Source of the DNA: Procambarus clarkii
Taxonomy: Eukaryota; Arthropoda; Malacostraca; Decapoda; Cambaridae
NCBI RefSeq assembly: GCF_040958095.1
Contig: NC_091165.1
Coordinates: 25,529,123 to 25,593,122, forward strand
Direction of reading: 5' to 3'
DNA length: 64,000 nt
Under the pieces are notes generated by a model. That model was not told the DNA's origin and did not search any database. It saw nothing but the letters and a program-made list of their open reading frames with translations. The first letter of the stretch is position 1. Each line of letters starts with the position of its first letter. Shown piece after piece: positions 30,601 to 40,664 of this stretch. The translations under genes and the position numbers were made by a program.

Positions 30601-33519
30601 ATACCGTCTAACTACTATTCGACAGTTAATGAGGCAATATCATCGTTGGATCATTACTCTGCCGCTAACTAGCAACGCGAAAGTGACTGGATAACTACCT
30701 AACAAAATGGATTAACACGGCTGGGTGAACTGGATTACTTTGTATCAATGATTGCAATTGAGGCCAAGTAACTGAAGAGGATCAAGAGGAACGACTCCTT
30801 CAAGAGGCGCCGGGAAGATCTGCGTTAGCTTGGAGCCATGGTCGAACACGTGGTTATTAGATTTCAATCAAGGTAAAAACAAGGATATGGGGACGCCAGC
30901 GGACAGCTGCATAATGAGGCTATCTTGAGGTTATCTTGAGATGATTTCGGGGTTTTTAGTGTCCCCGCGGCCCGGTCCTCGACCATGCCTCCACCTCCAG
31001 GAAGCAGCCGGTGACAGCTGACTAACACCCAGGTACCTATTTTACTGCTAGGTAACAGGGACATAGGGTGAAAGAAACTCTGCCCATTGTTTCTCGCCGG
31101 CGCCTGGGATCGAACCCAGGACCACAGGATCACAAGTCCCGCGTGCTGTCCGCTCGGCCGACCGGCTCCCCGGGTGAACTTGTTAACTTGACACTACTAC
31201 TGTGGGACTACCATTAGGAAGTGCAGTGTTACTCACCGGGTGGGAGATGGTGCATGGGGTGCAGTGTGGGGTGGGGCTGGGCACACATCCCCGCAGCTAG
31301 CACTGGGCACGACCCCTCGGCTCCTCCCCCCACAGTGAACACTCCCCCGGGGGCACTACCCATGCCAGGGAGGGCCGGGGTACTCCACAGCATCTGTGGG
31401 TCAACCCATGGTTGCTGTAGCGTCCCGGGGACCGAGTGAACGGAGTGGGCGGCTGTGGGCAAGGCGTGGGCGGTGCTGTGGAGGGAATGGGCAGTGTGGG
31501 AGTGGACCACGCCGTGGGTGGTGTGGGTGTGTTGGCCCACGCCGTGGGCGGCCCAAGCCACGCTCACCGCAGGATGGGCCGCGCTGATGCAATGACCCGG
31601 GTGGGCCGCACTGAGTGTGGGGTGGGCCGCACCGTAGGTGGCATGGGCCATACTGTAAGTGGGATGGGCCACGCTATGGGTCGCGTGGGCCACACTGTGA
31701 GTCGGGTGGGCCGCACTGTGGGAAGAGAGAGCCACGCTGTGGGTGGAGTGGGCCACGCTGAGGCTGGGGTGGGCCGCAGTGTGGGATGTGGTGGGGTGGT
31801 AGGGCGTCGCATACTGGTGAGCAAGGACATCGTGGGCGTGGGCGTCATGGGTCGCCTGCTGCTGCTGCTGCTGCTGCCCAGACGAGGTGCTGCTGTCCGC
31901 GCCGTCCTCCGCCACCCACGGGTTCCTGCCAACACAAACAGCCTGGATGAACATCGTTCCCCACAACTTACCTGCTGGATCAAGGTCACTAAAGTACACT
32001 AAAGGGTTAAGAGCCCCCTTAAGATGATAAATGGTTACAGAATGACACGGTCAACTACCGAACAACCCTCTGATGGTGGCTAACAACCTGTCCTTACATT
32101 TAGTGAAGCGTAGTGTGATTGATTACAGCATAGTCGCTCACCCCCCGGCCACTATGTACGTGGGGCGGGCCACTATGTACGTGGGATGGGCCACTATGTA
32201 CGTGGGATGGGCCACTATGTACGTGGGATGGGCCACTATGTACGTGGGATGGGCCACTATGTACGTGGGATGGGCCACGCCATGGGTCGTAACTTCATTG
32301 GCCAATTTTTTTTTTTTGAGGGGAGGGGGTCAGGTCATACAAGCCTCTGAGATTCTCACACAAATTCTTCCAACCTTGCAACACGCTCTTCTAAGTCTCG
32401 CAAGAAGCTTCTGCGAGTCTGCAAAAAGCCTTAAATCTTACCGACGATAATAATTTAAAGCGTTAACGTGTCCCCAGCGTCCAGAGGGACTGCTGTTGTG
32501 TGCCTCGACTATAATATTATAAATACTGATGATGCCGTGCAGAAAATACTTGAAAATTTCAGTTCACTGAGCGACCAGGCAAGAGTTTCATTGATGGATG
32601 GTCTTGGCGCGTGCAACGCGGCGCTTAACGTACGCGGCGTGCAGACAACAAATTTGGTTGATGAGTCTGGCCTGAATGTAGCGGCGCGAGGCCTCGACAG
32701 CACACCAGACTAATTGTTTCAACTTGACGGCGTGAGATCGAAGCCTAGCGATGTGAGATCGAAGCCTAGCGGCGTGAGATCGAAGCCTAGCGATGTGAGA
32801 TCGAAGCCTAGCGGCGTGAGATCGAAGCCTAGCGGCGTGAGATCGAAGCCTAGCGATGTGAGATCGAAGCCTAGCGGCGTGAGATCGAAGCCTAGCGGCG
32901 TGAGATCGAAGCCTAGCGGCGTGAGATCGAAGCCTAGCGGCGTGAGATCGAAGCCTAGCGGCGTGAGATCGAAGCCTGGCGATGTGGGCACTAAGAACGT
33001 CGCCCTCAGACAACGCGTCAATAATCACTCCCGCGTTGAGTGCGCTGTTTGCCTCTGGCTCCTGATACGATGCAACATCTCTCACACTTGCCGGGGTGCT
33101 GCGACTGACGGACGACGGGGCTCTTGCTCCCTTATGGACGTGAATGTTTCTATCCTCGTGCTCCACCTGGGGACTCCAGCTGGCCCAGGAGCCGGACGCT
33201 GAAGACTCCTTTTGATCCAGGACCCATCTGTTGGTCCAGGACCCAGGTATTGAAAACTACCGTTGAGCTAAGACCCGGGGTATTGATGACTCCTGGTGAT
33301 TCAGAACCCAGGTTCTGTTTAAATTGACAGAATGAAGAGGAATCGGAAATTTACATCTGGATGCTATTATGTGCTACTGTTTACTAGTATGACTCACGGA
33401 CATGACTCGCTAGTATGACTCACGGACATGACTCGCTAGTATGACTCACGGACATGACTCACTAATACGACTCACCTCAGTGGCGGCTTGAGGCAGGAGC
33501 GAGGAGCAGCGTTAGACAT
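27617..33519 (-). CDS. Unrecognised His-rich protein with two membrane segments (4 coding exons)
   Basis: Exons on the minus strand: 33519-33476 (ATG), 31925-31237, 30149-29971 and 28069-27617 (stop). They join in phase (2, 1, 0) with GT-AG introns and give 454 residues. The start is MSNAAPRSCLKPP. Exon 2 carries NPWVAEDGADSSTSSG, seven Gln, then about 150 residues of degenerate AHxTHSV/HPTxSVAH repeats. Exon 3 has a Cys/His patch RCERCHYYC running into a hydrophobic segment (AAFVAGIVTGFSLLVAGGVF). Exon 4 opens with a second one (VYIGAMVSLVCVVLLVIFCA) followed by basic NRDHRTRRG and a C-tail with loose repeats (TNHSSCMVPPP, THGGCIVGPTNQS). There is no signal peptide, so a two-pass membrane protein with a long N-terminal tail is inferred. 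An acceptor (TTGTCTCTGACAG) 20 nt before the ATG implies a 5' UTR exon upstream. I recognise no family. The exon 3 donor GTACTC is weak. Confidence 0.72.
28161..28418. mobile_element. PIF/Harbinger-like foldback MITE, copy 3
   Basis: GGCCAGATTCACGAAGCAG...GCTTCGTGAATCTGGCCCC, with an eroded left end and no clean duplication. It lies in the intron between exons 3 and 4 of the minus-strand gene. Confidence 0.78.
28419..28829. other. AT-rich intron DNA, nothing recognised
   Basis: A-rich with no repeat family or exon seen. Confidence 0.4.
28830..28962 (-). mobile_element. tRNA-derived SINE (family C), eroded
   Basis: On the minus strand ATCTCAGTCGCTTAAGGC (A-box region), GCGTCTGGGATCCTCTCGGA and AGGTTCAAAATC (decayed B-box) follow the order of a tRNA-like head. 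Confidence 0.6.
29150..29400 (+). repeat. Dispersed repeat with tRNA-like head and CGACTCACAACT block
   Basis: GGGTTCGAATCTCGG, then GTCCTCATTAACAAAGGACAAATGCTCGC and TTTACACACGACTCACAACT. The later blocks recur at 38840-39000 and, inverted, in part at 60770-60865. Confidence 0.6.
29401..29861. other. Intron DNA of the minus-strand gene, nothing recognised
   Basis: A short scrap near 29420-29440 (GTAAACTGTTTAATAA) resembles the centre of the Harbinger-like MITE. Otherwise nothing is assigned. Confidence 0.4.
29862..29970. repeat. 40-bp minisatellite (2.7 units) touching the exon 3 donor
   Basis: The unit runs GAGTGTGGGGGCGGGAGTGG then GTGGAGTACTAACATGCCCT. The last unit ends at the GTAC of the splice donor of exon 29971-30149, so each unit carries a copy of the donor's intronic bases on the minus strand. 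Confidence 0.85.
30238..30382. repeat. CT-rich minisatellite
   Basis: Three near-identical blocks of CT runs punctuated by GACTCA, about 38 bp each. Confidence 0.9.
30383..30919. other. Intron DNA of the minus-strand gene, nothing recognised
   Basis: Unique-looking sequence between the CT array and the SINE. Confidence 0.4.
30920..31176 (-). mobile_element. tRNA-derived SINE (family B)
   Basis: On the minus strand: GGGGAGCCGGTCGGCCGAGC, B-box GGGTTCGATCCC, GAGAAACAATGGGCAGAG and the CGGGCCGCGGGGACAC tail. It is a full-looking copy inside the intron between exons 2 and 3. Confidence 0.9.
32146..32285. repeat. 21-bp minisatellite
   Basis: About six units of ACTATGTACGTGGGATGGGC plus one base, in the first coding intron of the minus-strand gene. 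Confidence 0.95.
32733..32985. repeat. 21-bp minisatellite (about 12 units)
   Basis: Units of GTGAGATCGAAGCCTAGCGG plus one base, with a GGC/GAT variant at one position. The length is a multiple of three and no unit holds a stop in several frames, which creates long spurious frames on both strands. Confidence 0.95.
33384..33475. repeat. 26-bp minisatellite touching the exon 1 donor
   Basis: About 3.5 units of TAGTATGACTCACGGACATG plus ACTCGC. On the minus strand each unit contains GTGAGT, and the last one supplies the GTGAGT donor of exon 33519-33476. Confidence 0.85.
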
Positions 33520-33589
33520 GTCCCCCTCACATCTTCCACCTGTCAGAGACAACATAAACAAGGTGTTAGCAACAAAAGCAAGAGTAACA

Positions 33590-33840
33590 AGCACATGTCA
33601 GTGATATACATAATATAGAGACGGAGAGGGAGGGAGGGAAGGATGGAATGAATTATCTGGGGAATGGCCCAAGCCATTACGACTATATAGCACTGGGAAG
33701 GGGTCAGGATAAGGATTTGGGATGGGTCGAGGGGAAAGGAATGGTGCCCAACCACTTGGACGGTCGGGGGGATTGAACGCCGACCTGCATATGAAGTAAG
33801 ACCGTCGCTCTACCGTCTAACCCAAGTGGTTGGGTAAGAG
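33590..33840 (-). mobile_element. tRNA-derived SINE (family D)
   Basis: On the minus strand GGGTTAGACGGTAGAGCGAC (A-box region), TTCATATGCAGGTCGG and GCGTTCAATCCCCC (B-box) form a tRNA-like head, with the 3' body GCTATATAGTCGTAATGGCT. Confidence 0.78.
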
Positions 33841-33956
33841 GGAAAATGGGAGCTTAGAATTTATAGTTTTAATGTAAAAAAAACTCATATTTCCTCTTCC
33901 TTACTAGGACAGGCAAAGCAAGAAGAATTGGTATTATCCCGATTCCCCTGTTTATC

Positions 33957-34195
33957 ATCCCTTTCTCCCTCTCCCGCGTATCTTTCCTCCTTCTATCTCT
34001 CTCCCTCTCCCGCGTATCTTTCCTCCTTCTATCTCTCTCCCTCTCCCGCGTATCTTTCCTCCTTCTATCTCTCTCCCTCTCCCGCGTATCTTTCCTCCTT
34101 CTATCTCTCTCCCTCTCCCGCGTATCTTTCCTCCTTCTATCTCTCTCCCTCTCCCGCGTATCTTTCCTCCTTCTATCCCTCTCCCTCTCCATACA
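33957..34195. repeat. 36-bp pyrimidine-rich minisatellite
   Basis: About 6.5 units built on CTCTCCCTCTCCCGCGTATC and TTTCCTCCTTCTATCT. Confidence 0.95.
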
Positions 34196-34360
34196 TTCAT
34201 CTACCTCTCTCTCTCTCTCTTTTCACCCCCGCGGACCCCCGACAGACACCGTAAACGAGCCGGACTATTTGGCGAAATTTATGGAAAAAATCGCCGGGGA
34301 ACCTTAGTGATGGGCGGCGTTGGGCGGGGAGTAACTAGGAGGGAGAGGAGGAGCCTTAGC

Positions 34361-34362
<2 letters not shown>

Positions 34363-34429
<67 letters not shown>

Positions 34430-34475
34430 CGGGACCAAAGAGCCAAAGCTCAACCCCCGCAAGCACAAATAGGTG

Positions 34476-34570
<95 letters not shown>

Positions 34571-34740
34571 CATTAGGCAGTGATGTGGTGGAGGCTGACT
34601 CCATACACAGTTTTAAATGTAGATATGATAGAGCCCAGTAGGCTCAGGAATCTATACACCAGTTGATTGAGAGTTGAGAGGCGGGACCAAAGAGCCAGAA
34701 TTCAACCCCCCCCCCGCAAGCACAAATAGGTGAGTACAAA
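34363..34740 (+). mobile_element. LINE 3' ends with long (CA)n tails
   Basis: (CA)n at 34363-34428, LINE terminal sequence GCGGGACCAAAGAGCCAAAG...AGGTGAGTAC at 34430-34479, (CA)n at 34480-34568, then another LINE end (GCAGTGATGTGGTGGAGGCT to GGTGAGTAC) at 34574-34740. The CA runs start exactly at the GTGAGTAC terminus. Confidence 0.85.
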
Positions 34741-34875
34741 TAGGTGAGGTACACACTACCATCCAATTAATCTAATGCCAATTATGTGAAAATTACTAGA
34801 GCCAACAGTCGTAAATATCACTCATGCAAATTACTAAATGTACAGATGACTAAAAGATCCACAACATGGCTTTAC

Positions 34876-35038
34876 AAATGAGGACCACACAGAGGAGGAC
34901 CATAGAGAGGAGGACCATTGAGAGGAGGACCACACAGAGGAGGACCATAGAGAGGAGGACCATAGAGAGGAGGACCACACCGAGGAGGACCATAGAGAGG
35001 AGGACCATAGAGAGGAGGACCATACAGAGGAGGGCCAT
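34876..35038. repeat. 15-bp minisatellite
   Basis: About 11 units of GAGGAGGACCATAGA with CACAC or CATTG variants. Confidence 0.95.
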
Positions 35039-35217
35039 GTTTGACACAATTGCTTTAACTATTTTCAAACATACAAGAGTCAATAAACAGTGATAATAAA
35101 TCACAGTATTATATATGCGTAAACTTTAGTATGAAGCGTTAACACTTTCCTACACGAAATGTTAAATAAACAAAAGGGCAGAGAGATACGAGGTATTGGA
35201 CAGGAGCTTTTAAACTA

Positions 35218-35692
35218 GATGATGCCATGGTCCAGGTCACAGGATGATGCCATGGTCCAGGTCACAGGATGATGCCATGGTCCAGGTCACAGGATGATGC
35301 CATGATCCAGGTCACAGGATGATGCCATGGTCCAGGTCACAGGATGATGCCATGGTCCAGGTCACAGGATGATGCCATGATCCAGGTCACAGGATGATGC
35401 CATGATCCAGGTCACAGGATGATGCCATGATCCAGGTCACAGGATGATGCCATGATCCAGGTCACAGGATGATGTCATGATCCAGGTCACAGGATGATGC
35501 CATGATCCAGGTCACAGGATGATGCCATGATCCAGGTCACAGGATGATGCCATGGTCCAGGTCACAGGATGATGCCATGATCCAGGTCACAGGATGATGC
35601 CATGATCCAGGTCACAGGATGATGCCATGATCCAGGTCACAGGATGATGCCATGATCCAGGTCACAGGATGATGCCATGATCCAGGTCACAC
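35218..35692. repeat. 25-bp minisatellite (19 units)
   Basis: GATGATGCCATGRTCCAGGT plus CACAG, nearly invariant except for one G/A position. It is a direct tandem array with no spacers. Confidence 0.97.
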
Positions 35693-35719
35693 AGGAACCA
35701 GGGCATTACATTATCTTGT

Positions 35720-35910
35720 GTTGCTTCACCAGGCCTCCTGGTTGCTGGTCGGATCAACCAGGCTGTTAGGCGCGGCTGCTTACAGCCTCACGTACGAATC
35801 CAAGCCTGGTTCATTAGGTATCCTTTGGAGGTGTTTTGTGAATTTCTCATTTGAAGGCTGTGAGGGGGTCGGCCAGTTATACCCCCTTATGTTTAGAGTA
35901 TGTTGAGAAG
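35720..35910 (+). repeat. Dispersed repeat with ACCAGGCCTCCTGGTTGCTG head (family E)
   Basis: CCAGGCCTCCTGGTTGCTGG, ATCAACCAGGCTGTTAGGCG, GTATCCTTTGGAGGTG and GGTCGGCCAGTTATACCCCC. Related copies are at 46470-46880 and 48885-49010. Confidence 0.75.
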
Positions 35911-36506
35911 CTTTCGCGAAATCTATGTATCATTATCATCAGCATTTTGCTTGTTTTCCGGGGCAGGTAAAGTGATGTCATAGGGCAATTGTGGGAGGCA
36001 GGAGCGCCCCCTGTTCTGAACCCGTATTGTCCAGCAGGCATGGAGTAAGTGATTGTTTGGGGCCATTAAATGTAGTACAGTACTGCAGCTCTGTCCCGGG
36101 GTCTCCACTCTTCACCTTATACATAGTGTCAATAAAACAGTGAATCAAAACATTGGTAGATATACCAAAGGTGACTAAATAGGGCGATACATATATATAG
36201 AGACGAGGATTCTAACACTCTGCACCATGACCTAAATAGACTTTCAGAATAGAATGAAAACTATGAATTCCACCTCACTGTTGATAAGGATTCCAAGCTT
36301 ATGAAAATGAGGCACAAGATACGAGTATACCATTATCGAAATTGCAAAATTTGATTTGAAAATAATGTAGGAAACACGAACATAAAGGGGCTGCAGACCT
36401 AAACTAAAGAATAATTTAGCAAGTAATATCACAGAAGTTTTAAAGGCGCCGCCACTAAGCCACTGACACAAGTGGAAAGGGGAGAGAGTAGTGGTGTACT
36501 CTGGTG
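35911..36506. other. Intergenic, nothing recognised
   Basis: No exon, RNA gene or named repeat was seen. Confidence 0.4.
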
Positions 36507-36597
<91 letters not shown>

Positions 36598-36770
36598 ACA
36601 CACTCACACACACAAGTTGGGTGAGGGGGGGGGGGGCTACGAACCATCAATGTTCCCCCTCCCTGGGGGAGGGGGAACAAGGGGACTGGTGTTTGGGGTG
36701 GAGTCTGGGGCTGGTATAGAGAGAGAGGCTGCCAATACTAAGCACCGGACGAGAAGTATCACCAGCCAGG

Positions 36771-36832
<62 letters not shown>
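36507..36832. repeat. (CA)n and (GA)n microsatellites
   Basis: (CA)n at 36511-36613, again preceded by the LINE-like end GGTGAGTAC, and (GA)n at 36772-36830. Confidence 0.95.
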
Positions 36833-36834
<2 letters not shown>

Positions 36835-37189
36835 GTGGAGCCTCCTACCCTGCCGACGTCTTATTCGATTCTAAAACTGCGGAGAGAAAGTGGCTGCCGC
36901 CTGGCTGGGTTCTGCACCGGATTGAGACCAGATTCACTTCGTTTCGTGTATTTATGTGTCTGGTGCCGATACGGAGAGGGAACCGTTGTGAGAGTGAAGG
37001 TACGTCATGTTCTAAACAAAAACAACAAACAGATGCAGATATATGCTTGAATATGACTTGCGAATCCAGTCATTTCCATCGCATATAGATATACAGATAT
37101 ACTCACAAACACACAAGTACACATAGTCAAATACACACACACGCGTACAGGTAGTCTCACATGCACAAAGCTACACATTAGAGCCACAG

Positions 37190-37410
37190 GGACATTAAAA
37201 AGAATTTTTCAGTGCCAGGGTAGGTAACGAATGGAATACATTAGGCAGTGATGTGGTAGAGGCTGACACCATACACAGTTTCAAATGTAGATATAATAAG
37301 AACCCCAGTAGGCTCAGGAACCTGTATACCAGTTGATTGACAGTTGAGAAGCTGGACCAAAGAGCCAAAGCTCAAACCCCGCAAGCACAACTAGGTGAGT
37401 ACCCCCCCCC
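37190..37410 (+). mobile_element. LINE 3' end
   Basis: AGCCACAGGGACATTAAAAA, TTAGGCAGTGATGTGGTAGA, CCAGTAGGCTCAGGAACCTG and CAAGCACAACTAGGTGAGTA, the tail of the same LINE family as 4013-4265, ending in a C run. Confidence 0.85.
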
Positions 37411-37671
37411 CCCCACCCCCACCCTCCAGGGAGAGGTCTGGGTCTCTCACCTCTCCATTTCACGCTCACTTTCCCATCTCTGCTTCATCTTCTTGTCCGC
37501 TTCACGATCCTCGCTAACTCTCCCACCCACCTCTTCTCGCCCACATCTTTATTACCCGGTTTCTTGACATATTCTTCAAGAGGTCCTCCTCTTCCTTCTC
37601 TTCCTTCTTTTCGAATACATTATCCTCCTTATAGTGGGTTTATTAGTTGGGGCGTGATCCTGGTATTACCT

Positions 37672-38129
37672 CCTAACAGGAAGGATGGGAGGGAGAGGGG
37701 AAGGAGAGGGGAAGGAGAGGGGAAGGAGAGGGGAAGGAGAGGGGAAGGAGAGGGGAAGGAGAGGGGAAGGAGGGGGGAAGAAGAGGGGAAGGAGAGGGGA
37801 AGGAGAGGGGAAGGAGAGGGGAGGGAGGGGGGGAAGAGAGGAAGAGAGAGAATAGAGTGAGTTAGGGAAGAAAGTGAGGAATAAAGAACCTGCCGATGAG
37901 ATGAAAGAGTTAGAGAAAAGGGATGAGGAGGGGACAGAGTGGAACCGAAAGAAAAGACTGGGAGAAAGAGAGATGAAGAGAAGAAGGAGGGGAATAGGGA
38001 GAGGGGAAAAGAGGATAGGGAGCGGGCAAGTACAGGAAATGGTTAACTTGGGGGAGGTTGCAGGGAGGCGAGATATGAGGAAAGGAAATGGCGGCAGAGG
38101 TGAAATTGAGTTAGGTTGATTTGGTAAGA

Positions 38130-38180
<51 letters not shown>
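37672..38180. repeat. 11-bp GGGGAAGGAGA array, purine tract and (GA)n
   Basis: About 13 units of GGGGAAGGAGA at 37690-37830, then a loosely repetitive purine-rich stretch and a pure GA run at 38140-38178. Almost all bases are G or A on the + strand for some 500 nt. Confidence 0.9.
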
Positions 38181-38182
<2 letters not shown>

Positions 38183-38412
38183 GAAAGGGGGGGGGTGGGG
38201 GTGGAGATGAGGGGGAGGCAACAGAAGGCCAGGAAATGATGAAGTGATTGAGGCTCTTGGAAGACATCTTTAAGCTATATGTGTTCACACTTTCGTGAGG
38301 TCGGAGAAGAAACCCCACACACTCTCCCTCACTCTCCAACACTCACCGTCACTAACGACAAACACCAACACAATAGCCACTGATGAGGGAGTGTGACACG
38401 ACAGACACTATG

Positions 38413-38698
38413 ACACAGGGACGAGGGTGACACAGACCACCTCCGACGACCGACACAGGGACGAGGGTGACACAGACCACCTCCGACGACCGACACAGGG
38501 ACGAGGGTGACACAGACCACCTCCGACGACCGACACAGGGACGAGGGTGACACAGACCACCTCCGACGACCGACACAGGGACGAGGGTGACACAGACCAC
38601 CTCCGACGACCGACACAGGGACGAGGGTGACACAGACCACCTCCGACGACCGACACAGGGACGAGGGTGACACAGACCACCTCCGACGACCGACACAG
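38413..38698. repeat. 40-bp minisatellite (7 units)
   Basis: GACACAGGGACGAGGGTGAC then ACAGACCACCTCCGACGACC, virtually identical units. Because 40 is not a multiple of three, the three minus-strand frames cycle through the same protein phrase. Confidence 0.97.
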
Positions 38699-38839
38699 GA
38701 ATCTCGACCCATTTGTCTAACTTACAGACCAATTACTCAACTATAATTAATTTGGATTAAGCCCTATATACGCCTAAATTAATCACCGGCAGACAGAATC
38801 CTCACGACTGGCGTCACGCCGGGACCGGTTCACCCACCG

Positions 38840-39000
38840 GTACAGAACCAGCCCGTCCTCATCAACAGAGACCAAATGCTCGCTAATCTACCCCACCAAA
38901 CCCTCTCTTTAGGAATGGATAACATTTTACACACGACTCACAACTCGTGATGTTCGAATATCTCTCGAAGAGGGCTTCGCTGGCGACCTCTGTTCGAACC
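38840..39000 (+). repeat. Dispersed repeat with CACGACTCACAACT block (second copy)
   Basis: It shares GTCCTCATCAACAGAGACCAAATGCTCGCTAAT-type sequence and TTTACACACGACTCACAACT with 29220-29340. Confidence 0.65.
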
Positions 39001-39054
39001 CATGATAACAAGAACTTTGTTATATATATTGCCTTTCCTCTGAAGAATGAGAGT

Positions 39055-39200
39055 ACAATATGGTGGTGTATGGTTGTATATGGTGTAGTATAGTATGTAG
39101 TATATATATATATTGTATGTAGTATATAGTGTAGTATGTAGTATATATATATATATTGTATGTAGTATATAGTGTAGTATGTAGTATATGGTGTATGGTT
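39055..39200. repeat. TA/GTA-rich tandem repeat
   Basis: Units of TATAGTGTAGTATGTAGTAT with interspersed TA runs. Confidence 0.9.
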
Positions 39201-39587
39201 ATCGGGGAGGGGGGGGCCGACGACTTCCCCCCCACCTCACAATCGTTGACACGTGGTATTGTTTTGCCTCGAATCAGCTGATCTTTGTTGTCAAAACATT
39301 GATGACGTCACGTTCTCTAGTCTTTAAATGCTAAGTGTTGCCAAAAGTGATATCTGGCATGTGTATAGAATGCCTGTCTTGCGCATGCGCTGCACAGAGC
39401 TCAGGTTCTGGAGTGACCATATGCGAGGAGTAAGAGTCCCGTGTATCCACTCTGGCTGCTGGGCTGAGATGCCTCGCTCCTCTACAGCGGCACTCGATTC
39501 CCGCGAGGACGAGGGGTATGGGGAGCAATACCAATGGTGCCGCGGCCCCCTGCTTTCACACAGCAGGAGCTGGGAGAGGACCAGCAG
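39201..39587. other. Intergenic, nothing assigned
   Basis: An open + frame begins at 39328, but no splice context or family match supports it. Confidence 0.35.
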
Positions 39588-39871
<284 letters not shown>

Positions 39872-39989
39872 GCTTGAGAGAACTGTTATTATTATTCATC
39901 TGGCATCCCTATCCCCTCCTCCCTTACAGTCTGTCTGTCTGTCGGAAGCGGGTCCACTTTTGAGGCTGGTGTTCGAGTCGTTTATGAAC

Positions 39990-40612
39990 CGGTTGTGGTG
40001 GTGGTGGTTGTGGTGGTGGTGGTTGTGGTGGTGGTGGCGGTTGTGGTGGTGGTGGTTGTGGTGGTTGTGGTGGTGGTGGTTGTGGTGGTGGTGGCGGTTG
40101 TGGTGGTGGTGGTTGTGGTGGTGGTGGTGGTTGTGGTGGTGGTGGTTGTGGTGGTGGTGGCGGTTGTGGTGGTGGTGGTTGTGGTGGTTGTGGTGGTGGT
40201 GGTGGTGGTTGTGGTGGTTGTGGTGGTGGTGGTTGTGGTGGTTGTGGTGGTGGTGGTTGTGGTGGTTGTGGTGGTGGTGGTGGTTGTGGTGGTGGTTGTG
40301 GTGGTTGTGGTGGTGGTGGTGGTTGTGGTGGTGGTGGTTGTGGTGGTGGTGGTTCTGGTGGTTGTGGTGGTGGTGGTTGTGGTGGTTGTGGTGGTGGTGG
40401 TTGTGGTGGTGGTGGTTGTGGTGGTTGTGGTGGTGGTGGTGGTTGTGGTGGTTCTGGTGGTTGTGGTGGTGGTGGTTGTGGTTGTGGTGGTGGTGGTGGT
40501 GGCGGTTGTGGTGGTGGTGGTGGTTGTGGTGGTTGTGGTGGTTGTGGTGGTGGTGGTGGTGGTGGTGGTGGTGGTGGTTGTGGTGGTGGTGGTGGTGGTG
40601 GTTGTGGTGGTT
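39990..40612. repeat. 620-bp G/T-only minisatellite (GGTGGTTGT type)
   Basis: Mixtures of GGTGGTGGT and GGTTGTGGT with only a handful of C bases on the + strand. It gives spurious Trp-rich, Val-rich, His/Asn-rich and Thr-rich frames in its six readings. Confidence 0.97.
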
Positions 40613-40664
40613 GCGCCTGTGGTGGTGTTCCATGTGATGGTGTGATGATATTGGCTCACACTGA

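Noticed and set aside
35218-35692. Regular 25-bp repeats that might suggest a CRISPR array
   Set aside because: The units are directly tandem with no unique spacers, and the genome is animal.
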